Source: an uncultured Collinsella sp.
GTDB lineage: Bacteria > Actinomycetota > Coriobacteriia > Coriobacteriales > Coriobacteriaceae
DNA length: 64,000 nucleotides
Assembly: GCA_958405195.1 (NCBI GenBank)
Contig: CATYDM010000002.1
Span: forward strand, 100,925 to 164,924
Direction of reading: 5' to 3'
Part shown: positions 41,707-50,584 of the stretch, one piece after another
Layout of the letters: every line of letters starts with the position of its first letter
Position numbering within the stretch: position 1 is the first letter of the stretch
Position numbers and translations under genes: made by a program
The notes under the pieces: model-generated
Told to the model about the DNA's origin: nothing
What the model saw: the letters and a program-made list of their open reading frames with translations, nothing else
The model's database searches: none

Positions 41707-43050
41707 TTAGTTGGCCATGACGCCTTCGGTCCAGGCCTCGACGTCCTCGATGCGCAGGACGTTGGCGACTTCGGCCACGCAGTCGACGCTGGCAAGCTCG
41801 GCGGCGGCAGCCTGGACGTCCTTCTCGAGCGCGCGATGCGTCAGGAAGATGACCGAGCAGGCATCGTTGACGCCCGACTTGCCGTCCTCGACCTGGTTGA
41901 TGAGCGAAATCGAGATGTTGTGCTTGGCAAAGATGTCGACCGTCTCGGACAGGGCGCCCACGCGGTCGGCGACCTTCAGGCGCACATAGTACTTGGTCTG
42001 GAGCTCGTCCATGGGCTTAAAGGCGAGGTTGTGGCCATAGGGCTCAATCTCGGGCAGCGGAGCCACGCCGCGGCTGATCTGCTCGGAGAGCGACAGGATA
42101 TCGCCCACGACGGCGCTCGCGGTGGGGAAGGAGCCTGCGCCGGCACCGTAGAACATGGTCTCGCCCACGGCGTCGCCTACCACGTAGACAGCGTTCATGG
42201 CGCCGTTGACCTTGGCAAGCATGTGGTCGGCGGGGATCAGCGTGGGATGCACACGGACGTCGACGCCGGCGTCGGTGTTGCGGGCGATGCCGAGCAGCTT
42301 AATGGTGTAGCCGAGCTCACGGGCCTGGGCGATGTCCTCGGCACCGATGGTACGGATACCCTGCTGGTACACATCGTCGGTGGTAACGCGGGTGCCAAAG
42401 CCGATGGAAGCGAGGATCGCCGTCTTGCTGGCGGCGTCGAAGCCGTCGACGTCGGCGGACGGGTCGGCCTCGGCATAGCCCTTAGCCTGTGCGTCGGCGA
42501 GCACGTCGGCGTAATCGGCGCCCTCGGCGTCCATGCGCGACAGGATGTAGTTGGTGGTGCCGTTAAGGATGCCGGCGATGGTCAGGATCTTGTTGCCCAC
42601 CAGGTCATGCTCAAGCGTGCTGACAATGGGGATGCCACCGCCGCAGCTGGCCTCGCACTTAATCTGCACGCCGCACGCGCGCGCCTTCTCGGCGAGCGTC
42701 TCGACATGACGGCCCAGCAGGGCCTTGTTGGCAGAGACGACGTGCTTGCCGTTCTCGAAGGCGGTGGTGAAGATTTCGGTCGCGGGGTGCTCGCCGCCGA
42801 TGAGCTCGACGACGATATCGACGGCGGGGTCGGTGACGACGTCGTGCCAGTCGCTCGTAAAGGCCTCGCGCTCAATACCGGCAGCTTCGGCCTGCTCCCA
42901 GGCAAGCGTGCAGGCGCGGGTCAGCTTAAGGTCGATGCCGTAGGCGGCCAGGTACTCATCGTGGTGGCTCTTGATCAGACGGGCCACGCCGCCGCCGACG
43001 GTTCCAAGACCGATCAAACCGACGTTCACGGTGCGCAGGGGTTCGCTCAT
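41707..43050 (-). CDS. hom: homoserine dehydrogenase
   Basis: Homoserine dehydrogenase of 447 residues, reducing aspartate semialdehyde to homoserine for threonine and methionine synthesis. The NAD(P) motif GLIGLGTVGGGVARLI (10-25), SANKALLGRH, and the catalytic-domain signature ANPSAD-like region (YAEADPSADVDGFDAASK) are clear. The C-terminal 90 residues form an ACT domain (LKVADRVGALSETVDIF), the usual site of threonine feedback. The gene is divergent from the amino acid transport operon, separated by 250 bp with both promoters. Confidence 0.95.
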   Translation of the reverse strand: MSEPLRTVNVGLIGLGTVGGGVARLIKSHHDEYLAAYGIDLKLTRACTLAWEQAEAAGIEREAFTSDWHDVVTDPAVDIVVELIGGEHPATEIFTTAFENGKHVVSANKALLGRHVETLAEKARACGVQIKCEASCGGGIPIVSTLEHDLVGNKILTIAGILNGTTNYILSRMDAEGADYADVLADAQAKGYAEADPSADVDGFDAASKTAILASIGFGTRVTTDDVYQQGIRTIGAEDIAQARELGYTIKLLGIARNTDAGVDVRVHPTLIPADHMLAKVNGAMNAVYVVGDAVGETMFYGAGAGSFPTASAVVGDILSLSEQISRGVAPLPEIEPYGHNLAFKPMDELQTKYYVRLKVADRVGALSETVDIFAKHNISISLINQVEDGKSGVNDACSVIFLTHRALEKDVQAAAAELASVDCVAEVANVLRIEDVEAWTEGVMAN

Positions 43051-43300
43051 AGATAGCTCCTTCGTGCATCTTATGGATGGATTAACCGCTTAAAGGTTGA
43101 GTGCATTCTAGCGTGAACCGAGGGCGCGTGCTCGCCAGGCAACAGGAGTCGCACAAAACGGCACCCCCGAAACGCTGCGGAAACATTGGAAACATGTTCG
43201 CTACAAACGGAACTCCGTAACAAACTGTCAACGTTTGCACCATAAGGTTTGCCCTGTACCGCAAGACGGCCGCACCGCGGCCAGCGAAAAGGGGGACACC

Positions 43301-44467
43301 ATGTTTAGCATCAACAACGTACTTAACCGCAGGAGTTTCTTGGCTGGCGCCGCGGCGCTCGGTGGCACCGCGGCGCTCGCTGGTTGCTCGTCGGGTGGCT
43401 CGGACGGCGGCTCCGCCGATGACGGCAAGACCTTCAAGATCGGTGTCATCGGCCCTCTGACCGGCGCCGCGGCAACCTATGGCGTTTCGGCCGAGAAGGG
43501 TGCCAAGCTCGCCGCCAAGGATTTCTCGACCAAGGACCTCAAACTCTCGCTTAAGTCCGAGGACGACGTCGCCGACGGCGAGAAGGCCATCAACGCCTTC
43601 AATACCCTGTGTGACTGGGGCATGCAGGCGCTCGTCGGTCCGGTCACCACCGGTGCTGCCGTCGCCGTCTCGGGCGAGATCGCCGACGATATGCTCATGG
43701 TCACGCCTTCGGCCTCGTCGCTCGACGTCACCAAGGATAAGACCACGGTCTTTCAGGTTTGCTTCACCGATCCGACCATGGGCGCCAGCGCCGCGAAGTT
43801 CTTGGCTGAGAAGTATGCAGACGCCAAAATCGCCCTGTTCTACAACTCCGGCGATACGTACAGCTCGGGTGTTGCCGATGCCTTTGCCGAGCAGGCCAAG
43901 GAGTCCAAACTTGATATCGTCGATACCGAGACCTTTAAGGACGATTCCTCCACGAGCTTTACCAACCAGCTCACCAAGGCCAAGGAGGCCGGCGCCACGC
44001 TCATCTTTGCGCCGATCTACTACACGCCGGCGTCCGTTTTGCTCAAGAACGCCAAGGACATGGGCTACGACATGACCCTCATGGGTACCGACGGCATGGA
44101 CGGCCTGCTCTCTGTGGAGGGCTTCGATACCTCTCTTGCCGAGGGCGTATTGCTCATGACCCCGTTTTCGGCTGACGATGAGAAGAATGCCGACTTCGTC
44201 AAGGCCTATAAGGATGCCTACGACGAGACGCCCAACCAGTTTGCCGCCGACGCCTACGATTGCGTCCACGCCATCGCCGAGGCCATCGACAAGGCGGGCA
44301 TCGACATTACGGCCGACGGCGCCGACATTGCCGGCGACCTTGCCAAGGCCATGCGCAAGATCAAGATCGAGGGCCTGACGGGCGAGCTGACGTGGAATGA
44401 CAAGGGCCAGGTCGAAAAGCCCGCTACGGCTTATGTGATCCAGGACGGCAAGTACATCGCCGCCTAA
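43301..44467 (+). CDS. livK: branched-chain amino acid ABC transporter binding lipoprotein (first copy)
   Basis: A 388-residue periplasmic-binding-type lipoprotein. The N-terminus NRRSFLAGAAALGGTAALAGCSS combines a twin-arginine motif with a lipobox (LAGC), so it is probably exported by Tat and lipid-anchored; the twin arginines are followed by the usual Ser-Phe-Leu. The mature part has the type I Liv fold (IGVIGPLTGAAATYG, VTPSASSLDVT). It is the first gene of a six-gene importer. The start has GGGGGAC upstream of ATG 43301. A near-copy follows 270 bp downstream. Confidence 0.9.
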   Translation: MFSINNVLNRRSFLAGAAALGGTAALAGCSSGGSDGGSADDGKTFKIGVIGPLTGAAATYGVSAEKGAKLAAKDFSTKDLKLSLKSEDDVADGEKAINAFNTLCDWGMQALVGPVTTGAAVAVSGEIADDMLMVTPSASSLDVTKDKTTVFQVCFTDPTMGASAAKFLAEKYADAKIALFYNSGDTYSSGVADAFAEQAKESKLDIVDTETFKDDSSTSFTNQLTKAKEAGATLIFAPIYYTPASVLLKNAKDMGYDMTLMGTDGMDGLLSVEGFDTSLAEGVLLMTPFSADDEKNADFVKAYKDAYDETPNQFAADAYDCVHAIAEAIDKAGIDITADGADIAGDLAKAMRKIKIEGLTGELTWNDKGQVEKPATAYVIQDGKYIAA

Positions 44468-44737
44468 GTGCATATACATCGAGACCGGCGGGCCGTTTTA
44501 TTCAGGGCAAGGACGCCTGTAACAGAACGGAAACATTACTTTCACACAATAAAGTGGCTAAACTGCATAAACCGACAGGAATACGCAGAATTATGGATAA
44601 ATGGGCAAAACAAAAGAGAAGTTGAAATAATCGCCACTTTTCTCAACTAAAGCGTCTACTATTTTGCGAACGCCGAACACGGCGAAGGATGGCCTGTCGG
44701 GTAACCGAAACCCGACGAGATTTGAGAGGAGAGCCGC
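44468..44737 (+). promoter_or_regulatory. AT-rich leader between the two binding-protein genes
   Basis: This 270-bp gap is markedly richer in A and T than its neighbours between about 44520 and 44660. A TACTAT box (44655-44660) may be a -10 element. Two hairpins follow: CGCCG/CGGCG (about 44672-44686) and GTCGGGT/ACCCGAC (about 44698-44718), just ahead of the ribosome site of the second gene. This suggests its own promoter and a structured leader. No known riboswitch class fits convincingly. Confidence 0.45.
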
Positions 44738-45925
44738 ATGTCGAGCCTCACCGGTAAGTCATTGAACCCTGTTATGAATCGCAGGAGCGTTATCGCGAGC
44801 GCAGCAGGTCTGGGGGCGATGTCCATTCTAGCTGGCTGCTCCTCCAACGGCGGCGACAGCGGTTCCGCGTCGGGCGACGCTTCGTTTAAGATCGGCACCA
44901 TCGGCCCGCTGACCGGCGCCAACGCGTCCTACGGCAAGTCCGTTACACAGGCTGTCGAGCTTGGCTGCAAGGATTTCTCGACTAAGGAGCTGCCGCTTGT
45001 CAGCAAGGCCGAGGACGACCAGGCCGATGGCGAGAAGGCCGTCAACGCCTTCAACACCCTGCTCGACTGGGGCATGCAGGCCCTCGTCGGTCCGACCACC
45101 ACGGGTGCGTCGGTCGCCGTTGCCGCAGAGTGCGGTAACGACCCCGAGACGTTCATGATCACCCCGTCCGCGTCTTCCGAGGACGTTACCAAGGGCAAGG
45201 ATTGCGTCTTCCAGGTTTGCTTTACCGACCCCAACCAGGGTGTCAACGCTGCCAAGTTCCTGGCAGAGAAATATGCGGACGAGAAGTTCGTGCTGTTCTA
45301 TAACTCCGGCGACGCCTATTCTTCGGGCATCGCAGATTCCTTTAAGGCCCAGGCCGCTAAGTCCAAGCTCGAGATTGTCGACGAGGAGACCTTTAAGGAC
45401 GACTCCGCCACGAGCTTTACCAACCAGCTGACCAAGGCCAAGCAGGCAGGCGCCACCATGATCTTTGCGCCGATCTACTACACGCCGGCGTCCGTCCTGC
45501 TCAAGAACGCCAAGGACATGGGCTACGACGTCAAGATGATGGGCTGCGACGGCATGGACGGCATCCTGGGCGTTGAGGGCTTCGACACCTCTCTTGCCGA
45601 GGGTCTGCTGCTCATGACCCCGTTCTCCGCCGACGACGAGAAGAACGCCGACTTCGTCAACGCTTACAAAGATAAGTACGGCGATACCCCCGACCAGTTT
45701 GCCGCCGACGCCTACGACGGCGTGCATGCGGTGGTCGAGGCTCTCAAGGAGGCCGGCCTGGGTGTCGACGCCGACCCCACCGAGGTTGCCGAGAAGCTTC
45801 CCGAGGCTATGCGCAACATTACTGTTGACGGTCTGACTGGCAAGCTCTCCTGGAACGACAAGGGCCAGGTCCAGAAGGACCCGACGGCGTACGTCATTAC
45901 CGACGGCAAGTACGTACAGGCCTAA
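44738..45925 (+). CDS. livK: branched-chain amino acid ABC transporter binding lipoprotein (second copy)
   Basis: A 395-residue lipoprotein (NRRSVIASAAGLGAMSILAGCSS: twin arginines plus lipobox) that shares long identical blocks with the first copy, such as YYTPASVLLKNAKDMGYD. The two probably arose by tandem duplication and may bind different amino acids for the one permease. GAGAGGAGAG precedes the ATG. A strong hairpin follows (45958-45986), so the permease genes may be expressed at lower level than the binding protein. Confidence 0.9.
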   Translation: MSSLTGKSLNPVMNRRSVIASAAGLGAMSILAGCSSNGGDSGSASGDASFKIGTIGPLTGANASYGKSVTQAVELGCKDFSTKELPLVSKAEDDQADGEKAVNAFNTLLDWGMQALVGPTTTGASVAVAAECGNDPETFMITPSASSEDVTKGKDCVFQVCFTDPNQGVNAAKFLAEKYADEKFVLFYNSGDAYSSGIADSFKAQAAKSKLEIVDEETFKDDSATSFTNQLTKAKQAGATMIFAPIYYTPASVLLKNAKDMGYDVKMMGCDGMDGILGVEGFDTSLAEGLLLMTPFSADDEKNADFVNAYKDKYGDTPDQFAADAYDGVHAVVEALKEAGLGVDADPTEVAEKLPEAMRNITVDGLTGKLSWNDKGQVQKDPTAYVITDGKYVQA

Positions 45926-45957
45926 TAGGCCGCCTTACATAGAGCGGTTTTGATCCC

Positions 45958-45986
45958 AAGCAGGGGAGGTTTGGCCTTCCCTGCTT
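45958..45986 (+). terminator. strong hairpin between binding protein and permease genes
   Basis: AAGCAGGGGAGG (45958-45969) pairs with CCTTCCCTGCTT (45975-45986) with one mismatch. A second hairpin, AGGGACG/CGTCCCT (45998-46017), comes soon after. Neither is followed by a T-run, so partial termination or mRNA stabilisation of the binding-protein message is the likely effect. Confidence 0.6.
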
Positions 45987-46063
45987 ACTTGGTATCTAGG
46001 GACGATGTAACGTCCCTGTTTCATACATCAACTGGAAACCTATTCGAAAGGGGGATGTGGAAC

Positions 46064-46945
46064 ATGACGGTCTTTATCCAATACCTGGTCAACGGCCTGT
46101 CCATGGGCAGCGTCTACGCCATCATCGCGTTGGGCTACACCATGGTCTACGGTATCGCCAAGATGCTCAACTTCGCTCACGGCGACGTCATCATGGTCGG
46201 TGCCTATGTCTCGTTCTGTGCCACGTCGTATCTCGGCCTCCCGGGCTGGGCATCTGTAGTTCTCTCTTGTGTGGTCTGCACGGTTCTCGGTGTTCTCATC
46301 GAGGGTCTGGCCTATAAGCCGCTGCGCCAAGCAGGCCCTCTGGCCGTTCTGATCACGGCCATCGGCGTGTCTTACTTCCTGCAGAACGCCGCGCAGCTTC
46401 TGTGGGGCGCCACGCCCAAGAACTTCACTTCGCTCGTCACCTTCCAGGTGCCGGAGTTCTTGGCCAAGTTCAACGTAAGCGCCGTCTCGCTCGTCACCAT
46501 CGTCGCCTGCCTGGTTATCATGGCCGGCCTGATGTTCTTTACAGGTAAGACCAAGATGGGCAAAGCCATGCGCGCCGTGTCCGAGGACAAAGCCGCCGCT
46601 CAGCTCATGGGCATCAACGTCAACCGCACCATCTCGATGACGTTTGCCATCGGCTCTGCCCTTGCCGCCATCGCCGGCGTGCTGCTGTGCTCCTACTCGC
46701 CGGTCCTGCAGCCCACCACGGGCGCCATGCCTGGCATCAAGGCCTTCGACGCTGCCGTTTTCGGCGGCATCGGCTCCATCCCCGGTGCCTTTGTCGGTGG
46801 CATTCTCATCGGCATCATCGAGGCGATGGCGCAGGCTTACATTTCCACGAGCCTTGCCAACTCCATCGTCTTTGGTGTTTTGATCATCGTCCTGCTCGTC
46901 AAGCCTGCCGGCCTCTTGGGCAAGTACGTCCCCGAGAAGGTGTAG
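46064..46945 (+). CDS. livH: branched-chain amino acid ABC transporter permease LivH
   Basis: A 293-residue membrane permease of the LivH type (YLVNGLSMGSVYAIIALGYTMVYG at the start, LNFAHGDVIMVGAYV, and the late AAVFGGIGSIPGAFVGG). It forms the channel with LivM. I chose the ATG at 46064, nine to ten bases after GAAAGGGGG; the ATG at 46055 lies too close to that site. Confidence 0.93.
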   Translation: MTVFIQYLVNGLSMGSVYAIIALGYTMVYGIAKMLNFAHGDVIMVGAYVSFCATSYLGLPGWASVVLSCVVCTVLGVLIEGLAYKPLRQAGPLAVLITAIGVSYFLQNAAQLLWGATPKNFTSLVTFQVPEFLAKFNVSAVSLVTIVACLVIMAGLMFFTGKTKMGKAMRAVSEDKAAAQLMGINVNRTISMTFAIGSALAAIAGVLLCSYSPVLQPTTGAMPGIKAFDAAVFGGIGSIPGAFVGGILIGIIEAMAQAYISTSLANSIVFGVLIIVLLVKPAGLLGKYVPEKV

Positions 46946-48034
46946 GTGAGCGTTATGAAGTTTCTTAAAGACAAGCAGACGCGTCACGACTTTGTCACGT
47001 ACGCCATGTGCATCGTGGCCTTCGCCATCGTGTTCTTTATGCAGTCCAACCACATGATCCCGCGCATGATCGCCGGTCAGCTGGTTCCCATCACGGCCTA
47101 TATCGTCATGGCCATTTCCCTCAACCTCGTCGTCGGCATCGCGGGCGATTTGTCGCTGGGCCATGCGGGCTTTATGAGCGTTGGCGCCTATACGGGAATC
47201 GTCACCGCCGTCGCGCTGGAGAGCGCCGTTCCCTCCGATCCAATACGTCTTGTCATCAGCATTGTGGTCGGCGCTATCGCTGCCGCCATCCTGGGCTTCT
47301 TGATTGGTATCCCGGTCCTGCGCCTGAGCGGCGACTATCTGGCCATCGTGACCCTGGCTTTTGGCGAGATCATCAAAGAGATCGTCACCTGCCTCATTGT
47401 GGGCGTCGACTCCCGCGGCCTGCACGTGATCTTTAACATCACGGGCAACTCTACGATCGACGACCTGCACCTGCTCGAGGACGGCACCGCCATCATCAAG
47501 GGCGCCCAGGGCGCCTCGGGCGTGTCGACGTACTCGACCTTCCTCGCTGGTGCCATCCTGGTCATGGTTGCGCTCGTGATCGTGCTCAACCTGGTTCGCA
47601 GCCGTACCGGCCGTGCCATTATGGCCGTGCGCGATAACAAGATTGCAGCCGAGTCCGTAGGCATCTCCGTCACCGAGTACCGCATGATCGCCTTCGTGGT
47701 TTCCGCTGCCCTCGCCGGTGCTGCCGGAGCCCTCTTCGGCGGTAACTTCTCGCAGCTCTCCGCCACCAAGTTCGACTTCAACACGTCGATCCTCATTCTG
47801 GTGTTCGTGGTCCTGGGCGGTCTGGGCAATATGCGCGGCTCCGTCATCGCGGCGGCGCTGCTCACGGTGCTTCCCGAGCTGCTTCGTCAGTTCTCGGACT
47901 ACCGCATGCTCATCTACGCCATCGTGCTGATCCTGGTCATGATTTTTACCAACAACCCGCAGCTCAAGGCGTTCTTCGGTCGCGTCAAGGACCGCTTTGC
48001 TTCCAAGAAGGAGGTGGCAGCCGATGCCCAGTAA
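46946..48034 (+). CDS. livM: branched-chain amino acid ABC transporter permease LivM
   Basis: A 362-residue LivM permease with the family blocks NLVVGIAGDLSLGHAGFMSVGAY, GIPVLRLSGDYLAIVTLAFGEI and LGGLGNMRGSVIAAALL. It starts at the GTG directly after the livH stop, or at an ATG nine bases later. Its end overlaps livG by 11 bp, as expected for one operon. Confidence 0.93.
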   Translation: MSVMKFLKDKQTRHDFVTYAMCIVAFAIVFFMQSNHMIPRMIAGQLVPITAYIVMAISLNLVVGIAGDLSLGHAGFMSVGAYTGIVTAVALESAVPSDPIRLVISIVVGAIAAAILGFLIGIPVLRLSGDYLAIVTLAFGEIIKEIVTCLIVGVDSRGLHVIFNITGNSTIDDLHLLEDGTAIIKGAQGASGVSTYSTFLAGAILVMVALVIVLNLVRSRTGRAIMAVRDNKIAAESVGISVTEYRMIAFVVSAALAGAAGALFGGNFSQLSATKFDFNTSILILVFVVLGGLGNMRGSVIAAALLTVLPELLRQFSDYRMLIYAIVLILVMIFTNNPQLKAFFGRVKDRFASKKEVAADAQ

Positions 48035-48884
48035 ATTTGAGTTCAAGAAGGGCAAGATGGTCCCGTATCCTTCTGGCGCCATCGTTCCCGATCGTGACCT
48101 GGGCGAGCGCCCTGCACTCGAGTGCATCCACCTGGGCATTGAGTTCGGTGGCCTTAAGGCAGTCGACGACTTTAGCCTGACTATCGGCAAGACCGAGATC
48201 GCCGGTCTGATCGGTCCCAACGGCGCCGGCAAGACCACGGTCTTCAACCTGCTCACCAAGGTGTACCAGCCCACGCATGGCACCATCCTGCTCGACGGCG
48301 AGGACACCTCGGGCAAGTCGGTCTACCAGGTCAACCGCATGGGTATTGCCCGTACCTTCCAGAACATTCGCCTATTCAACACCATGACGGTGGAGGATAA
48401 CGTTAAGGTCGGCCTGCATAACCAGGAGCGTTACTCCGGCTTTGAGGGCGTGCTGCGCCTGCCGACGTATTGGAAGCACGAGAAGGCTGCTCACGAGCGC
48501 GCCATGGAGCTGCTGTCCATCTTTGATATGGAGCATCTGGCAAACGAGCAGGCCGGATCGCTGCCTTACGGCGCTCAGCGTCGTCTGGAGATCGTCCGCG
48601 CGCTTGCCACCAACCCCAAGCTACTGCTGCTCGACGAGCCTGCTGCCGGCATGAACCCGTCCGAGACCGCGGAGCTCATGGAGAACATCGTCAAGATTCG
48701 CGACACCTTTGGCATTGCCATCATGCTTATCGAGCATGATATGTCGCTCGTTATGAACATCTGCGAGGGCATCTGCGTGCTCAACTTTGGTAAGGTCATC
48801 GCCAAAGGCACGGCAGAGGAAATCCAGAATAACGATGCCGTTATCGAGGCGTATCTGGGCAAGCAGGATAAGGGGGAGAACTAA
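48024..48884 (+). CDS. livG: branched-chain amino acid ABC transporter ATPase LivG
   Basis: A 286-residue ABC ATPase. GPNGAGKTTVFNLLTK is the Walker A motif, LPYGAQRRLEIVRALA the signature loop, and LLLLDEPAAGMNP Walker B. The ATG at 48024 has GAAGGAGGTGG six bases upstream, inside the end of livM. It powers amino acid import together with LivF. The first 28 residues are a polar extension before the ABC core. Confidence 0.95.
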   Translation: MPSKFEFKKGKMVPYPSGAIVPDRDLGERPALECIHLGIEFGGLKAVDDFSLTIGKTEIAGLIGPNGAGKTTVFNLLTKVYQPTHGTILLDGEDTSGKSVYQVNRMGIARTFQNIRLFNTMTVEDNVKVGLHNQERYSGFEGVLRLPTYWKHEKAAHERAMELLSIFDMEHLANEQAGSLPYGAQRRLEIVRALATNPKLLLLDEPAAGMNPSETAELMENIVKIRDTFGIAIMLIEHDMSLVMNICEGICVLNFGKVIAKGTAEEIQNNDAVIEAYLGKQDKGEN

Positions 48885-49598
48885 ATGGCAGAGCCGATGC
48901 TTTCCGTCTACAACATCAACGTCTGGTACGGCGCCATCCACGCCATCAAGGACATCTCCTTTAACGTTAACGAGGGCGAGATCGTGGCTCTGATCGGCGC
49001 GAACGGTGCCGGTAAGTCCACGACGCTCAAGACCGTCTCGGGCCTGCTACGCTCCAAGACCGGCTCCATCAAGTTTATGGGCGAGGACATTACCCATACG
49101 CCCGCCGACAAGCTGGTTGGTAAGGGCCTGGCTCAGGTTCCCGAGGGTCGTCGCGCCTTTTTGCAGATGACGGTCGAGGAGAACCTGGAGATGGGCGCCT
49201 ATACGCAGCCCAAGTCCACGGTGGTTCCGGGCCTCGAGCGCGTCTACGAGCAGTTCCCGCGCCTGAAGGAACGCCGTCGCCAGGTCGCCGGCACCCTTTC
49301 GGGCGGTGAGCAGCAGATGCTCGTTATGGGGCGCGCCCTTATGAGTAACCCCAAACTGCTTATGCTCGACGAACCTTCCATGGGTCTGGCGCCGATTCTG
49401 ATTGAGCAGATCTTCCAGATTGTCGAGGACCTGCACAAGGCCGGCACCACGGTGCTTCTGGTCGAGCAAAACGCACAGATGGCTCTTTCCATCGCCACGC
49501 GCGGCTACGTGCTCGAGACCGGCAAGATCACCATGACCGGCACGGGCCAAGAACTCCTGCACGACGATAACGTCCGCAAGGCCTATCTGGGCGGTTAG
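48885..49598 (+). CDS. livF: branched-chain amino acid ABC transporter ATPase LivF
   Basis: A 237-residue ABC ATPase that completes the importer. GANGAGKSTTLKTVSG is Walker A, LSGGEQQMLVMGRALM the signature, LLMLDEPSMGLAP Walker B. It begins directly after livG, with GGGGGAG in the livG end as ribosome site. A terminator follows 70 bp later. Confidence 0.95.
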   Translation: MAEPMLSVYNINVWYGAIHAIKDISFNVNEGEIVALIGANGAGKSTTLKTVSGLLRSKTGSIKFMGEDITHTPADKLVGKGLAQVPEGRRAFLQMTVEENLEMGAYTQPKSTVVPGLERVYEQFPRLKERRRQVAGTLSGGEQQMLVMGRALMSNPKLLMLDEPSMGLAPILIEQIFQIVEDLHKAGTTVLLVEQNAQMALSIATRGYVLETGKITMTGTGQELLHDDNVRKAYLGG

Positions 49599-49670
49599 GC
49601 GGTTCCGCCGTTCTACCGAACGGCGGACCAGTCGACGCTGCGCGGGCACCAGGGCGACAACTTGTCATTC

Positions 49671-49712
49671 AAAGAGGGCGGCATGACCAGAAGGTCTATG
49701 CCGCCCTCTTTT
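49671..49712 (+). terminator. intrinsic terminator of the liv operon
   Basis: The stem between 49671-49688 and 49693-49712 brings AAAGAGGGCGGCAT together with ATGCCGCCCTCTTTT, with a small bulge near an AGAA loop, and ends in TTTT. It closes the six-gene importer operon. Confidence 0.85.
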
Positions 49713-49781
49713 CATGCCAATTTGTTCGCTCTGGCGCCCGCTCGCTGTCGGTCCTCTGCCTGCGGCGTTGCCCCCTTTATG

Positions 49782-49844
49782 TTGCGGTGGAATAGGGACT
49801 AAATGGGAGTCTCAGAGGCCAAAACAGTCCCTATTCCACCGCAA
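49782..49844. repeat. 63-bp palindrome with 19-bp perfect arms
   Basis: TTGCGGTGGAATAGGGACT (49782-49800) is repeated exactly as its reverse complement at 49826-49844 around a 25-base loop (49801-49825). It lies 60 bp upstream of cutC and 70 bp after the liv terminator. The perfection of the arms suggests recent spread or selection for structure; it has no T-run. Confidence 0.8.
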
Positions 49845-49903
49845 CTTCATGGGGGCGTGCGACAATGCCCATCGGAAAGCGTTTGTCATCTGGGGGTCTA
49901 TCT

Positions 49904-50581
49904 ATGCTGTACGAGTTTTGTGCCGAAAACTTTGAGCGGGTGCCGGCGGCTATTGATGCCGGTGCAAAGCGTATCGAACTGTGCGACAACCTTGCCGTCG
50001 GTGGCACTACGCCTTCGGCCGGTGTTATCAGCGCTACGACCAGCTATGCCCACGAGCACGATGCACGGGTGATGTGCATGATTCGCCCGCGTGGCGGCGA
50101 CTTTCACTACAACCAGGACGAGCTGCGTATGATGGAGATGGACCTGGGCCTTGCCGTGAGCGCCGGCGTTGACGGCTTGGTCTTTGGCTGCTGCAAGCCC
50201 TGCGCTGGCGGATGGGCACTCGACGAGCTTACGTTGGGCGCTCTCGTGATGGCCGCGGGCTGCGCGACCGAGGAATGCAAGCGTGAGCCCATCGACATCA
50301 CCTTTCACATGGCGTTTGACCAGCTCTCGCCCGAGGCTCAACTCGATGCCGTCGACACACTCGCCGATTGCGGCGTTACGCGCATCCTGACGCACGGCGG
50401 TGCCGCCGGCACGCCGATCGAGGACAACCTGGAGCATCTGTCGCGTCTTATCGAGTGTGCGGGAGACCGCCTGACCATCCTTCCCGGCGGCGGCATTTCC
50501 ACGGCCAACCGCGATACCGTGGCGGCGGCACTGGGCGTCTCCGAGCTCCATGGCACCAAGATTGTGCCGCTGGAGGTATAA
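49904..50581 (+). CDS. cutC: CutC family protein
   Basis: A 225-residue CutC with the family start YEFCAENFERVPAAIDAGAKRIELC, MIRPRGGDFHYN, and GAAGTPIEDN and LPGGGI later. CutC was linked to copper homeostasis in Escherichia coli, but that role has been questioned, and the TIM-barrel protein may have another task. The ATG at 49904 has GGGGG seven bases upstream; upstream in-frame starts overlap the palindrome. The next gene follows after three bases. Confidence 0.9.
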   Translation: MLYEFCAENFERVPAAIDAGAKRIELCDNLAVGGTTPSAGVISATTSYAHEHDARVMCMIRPRGGDFHYNQDELRMMEMDLGLAVSAGVDGLVFGCCKPCAGGWALDELTLGALVMAAGCATEECKREPIDITFHMAFDQLSPEAQLDAVDTLADCGVTRILTHGGAAGTPIEDNLEHLSRLIECAGDRLTILPGGGISTANRDTVAAALGVSELHGTKIVPLEV

Positions 50582-50584
50582 CCC

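Noticed and set aside
44668..44737. Possible riboswitch ahead of the second livK
   Set aside because: Two hairpins are visible, but the conserved bases of the c-di-AMP, glycine, SAM or lysine classes are not, so only a structured leader is claimed.
46040..48316. 758-codon open frame on the minus strand opposite livH, livM and livG
   Set aside because: It crosses three well-identified genes and has a histidine/aspartate-rich composition typical of antisense frames in high-GC DNA.
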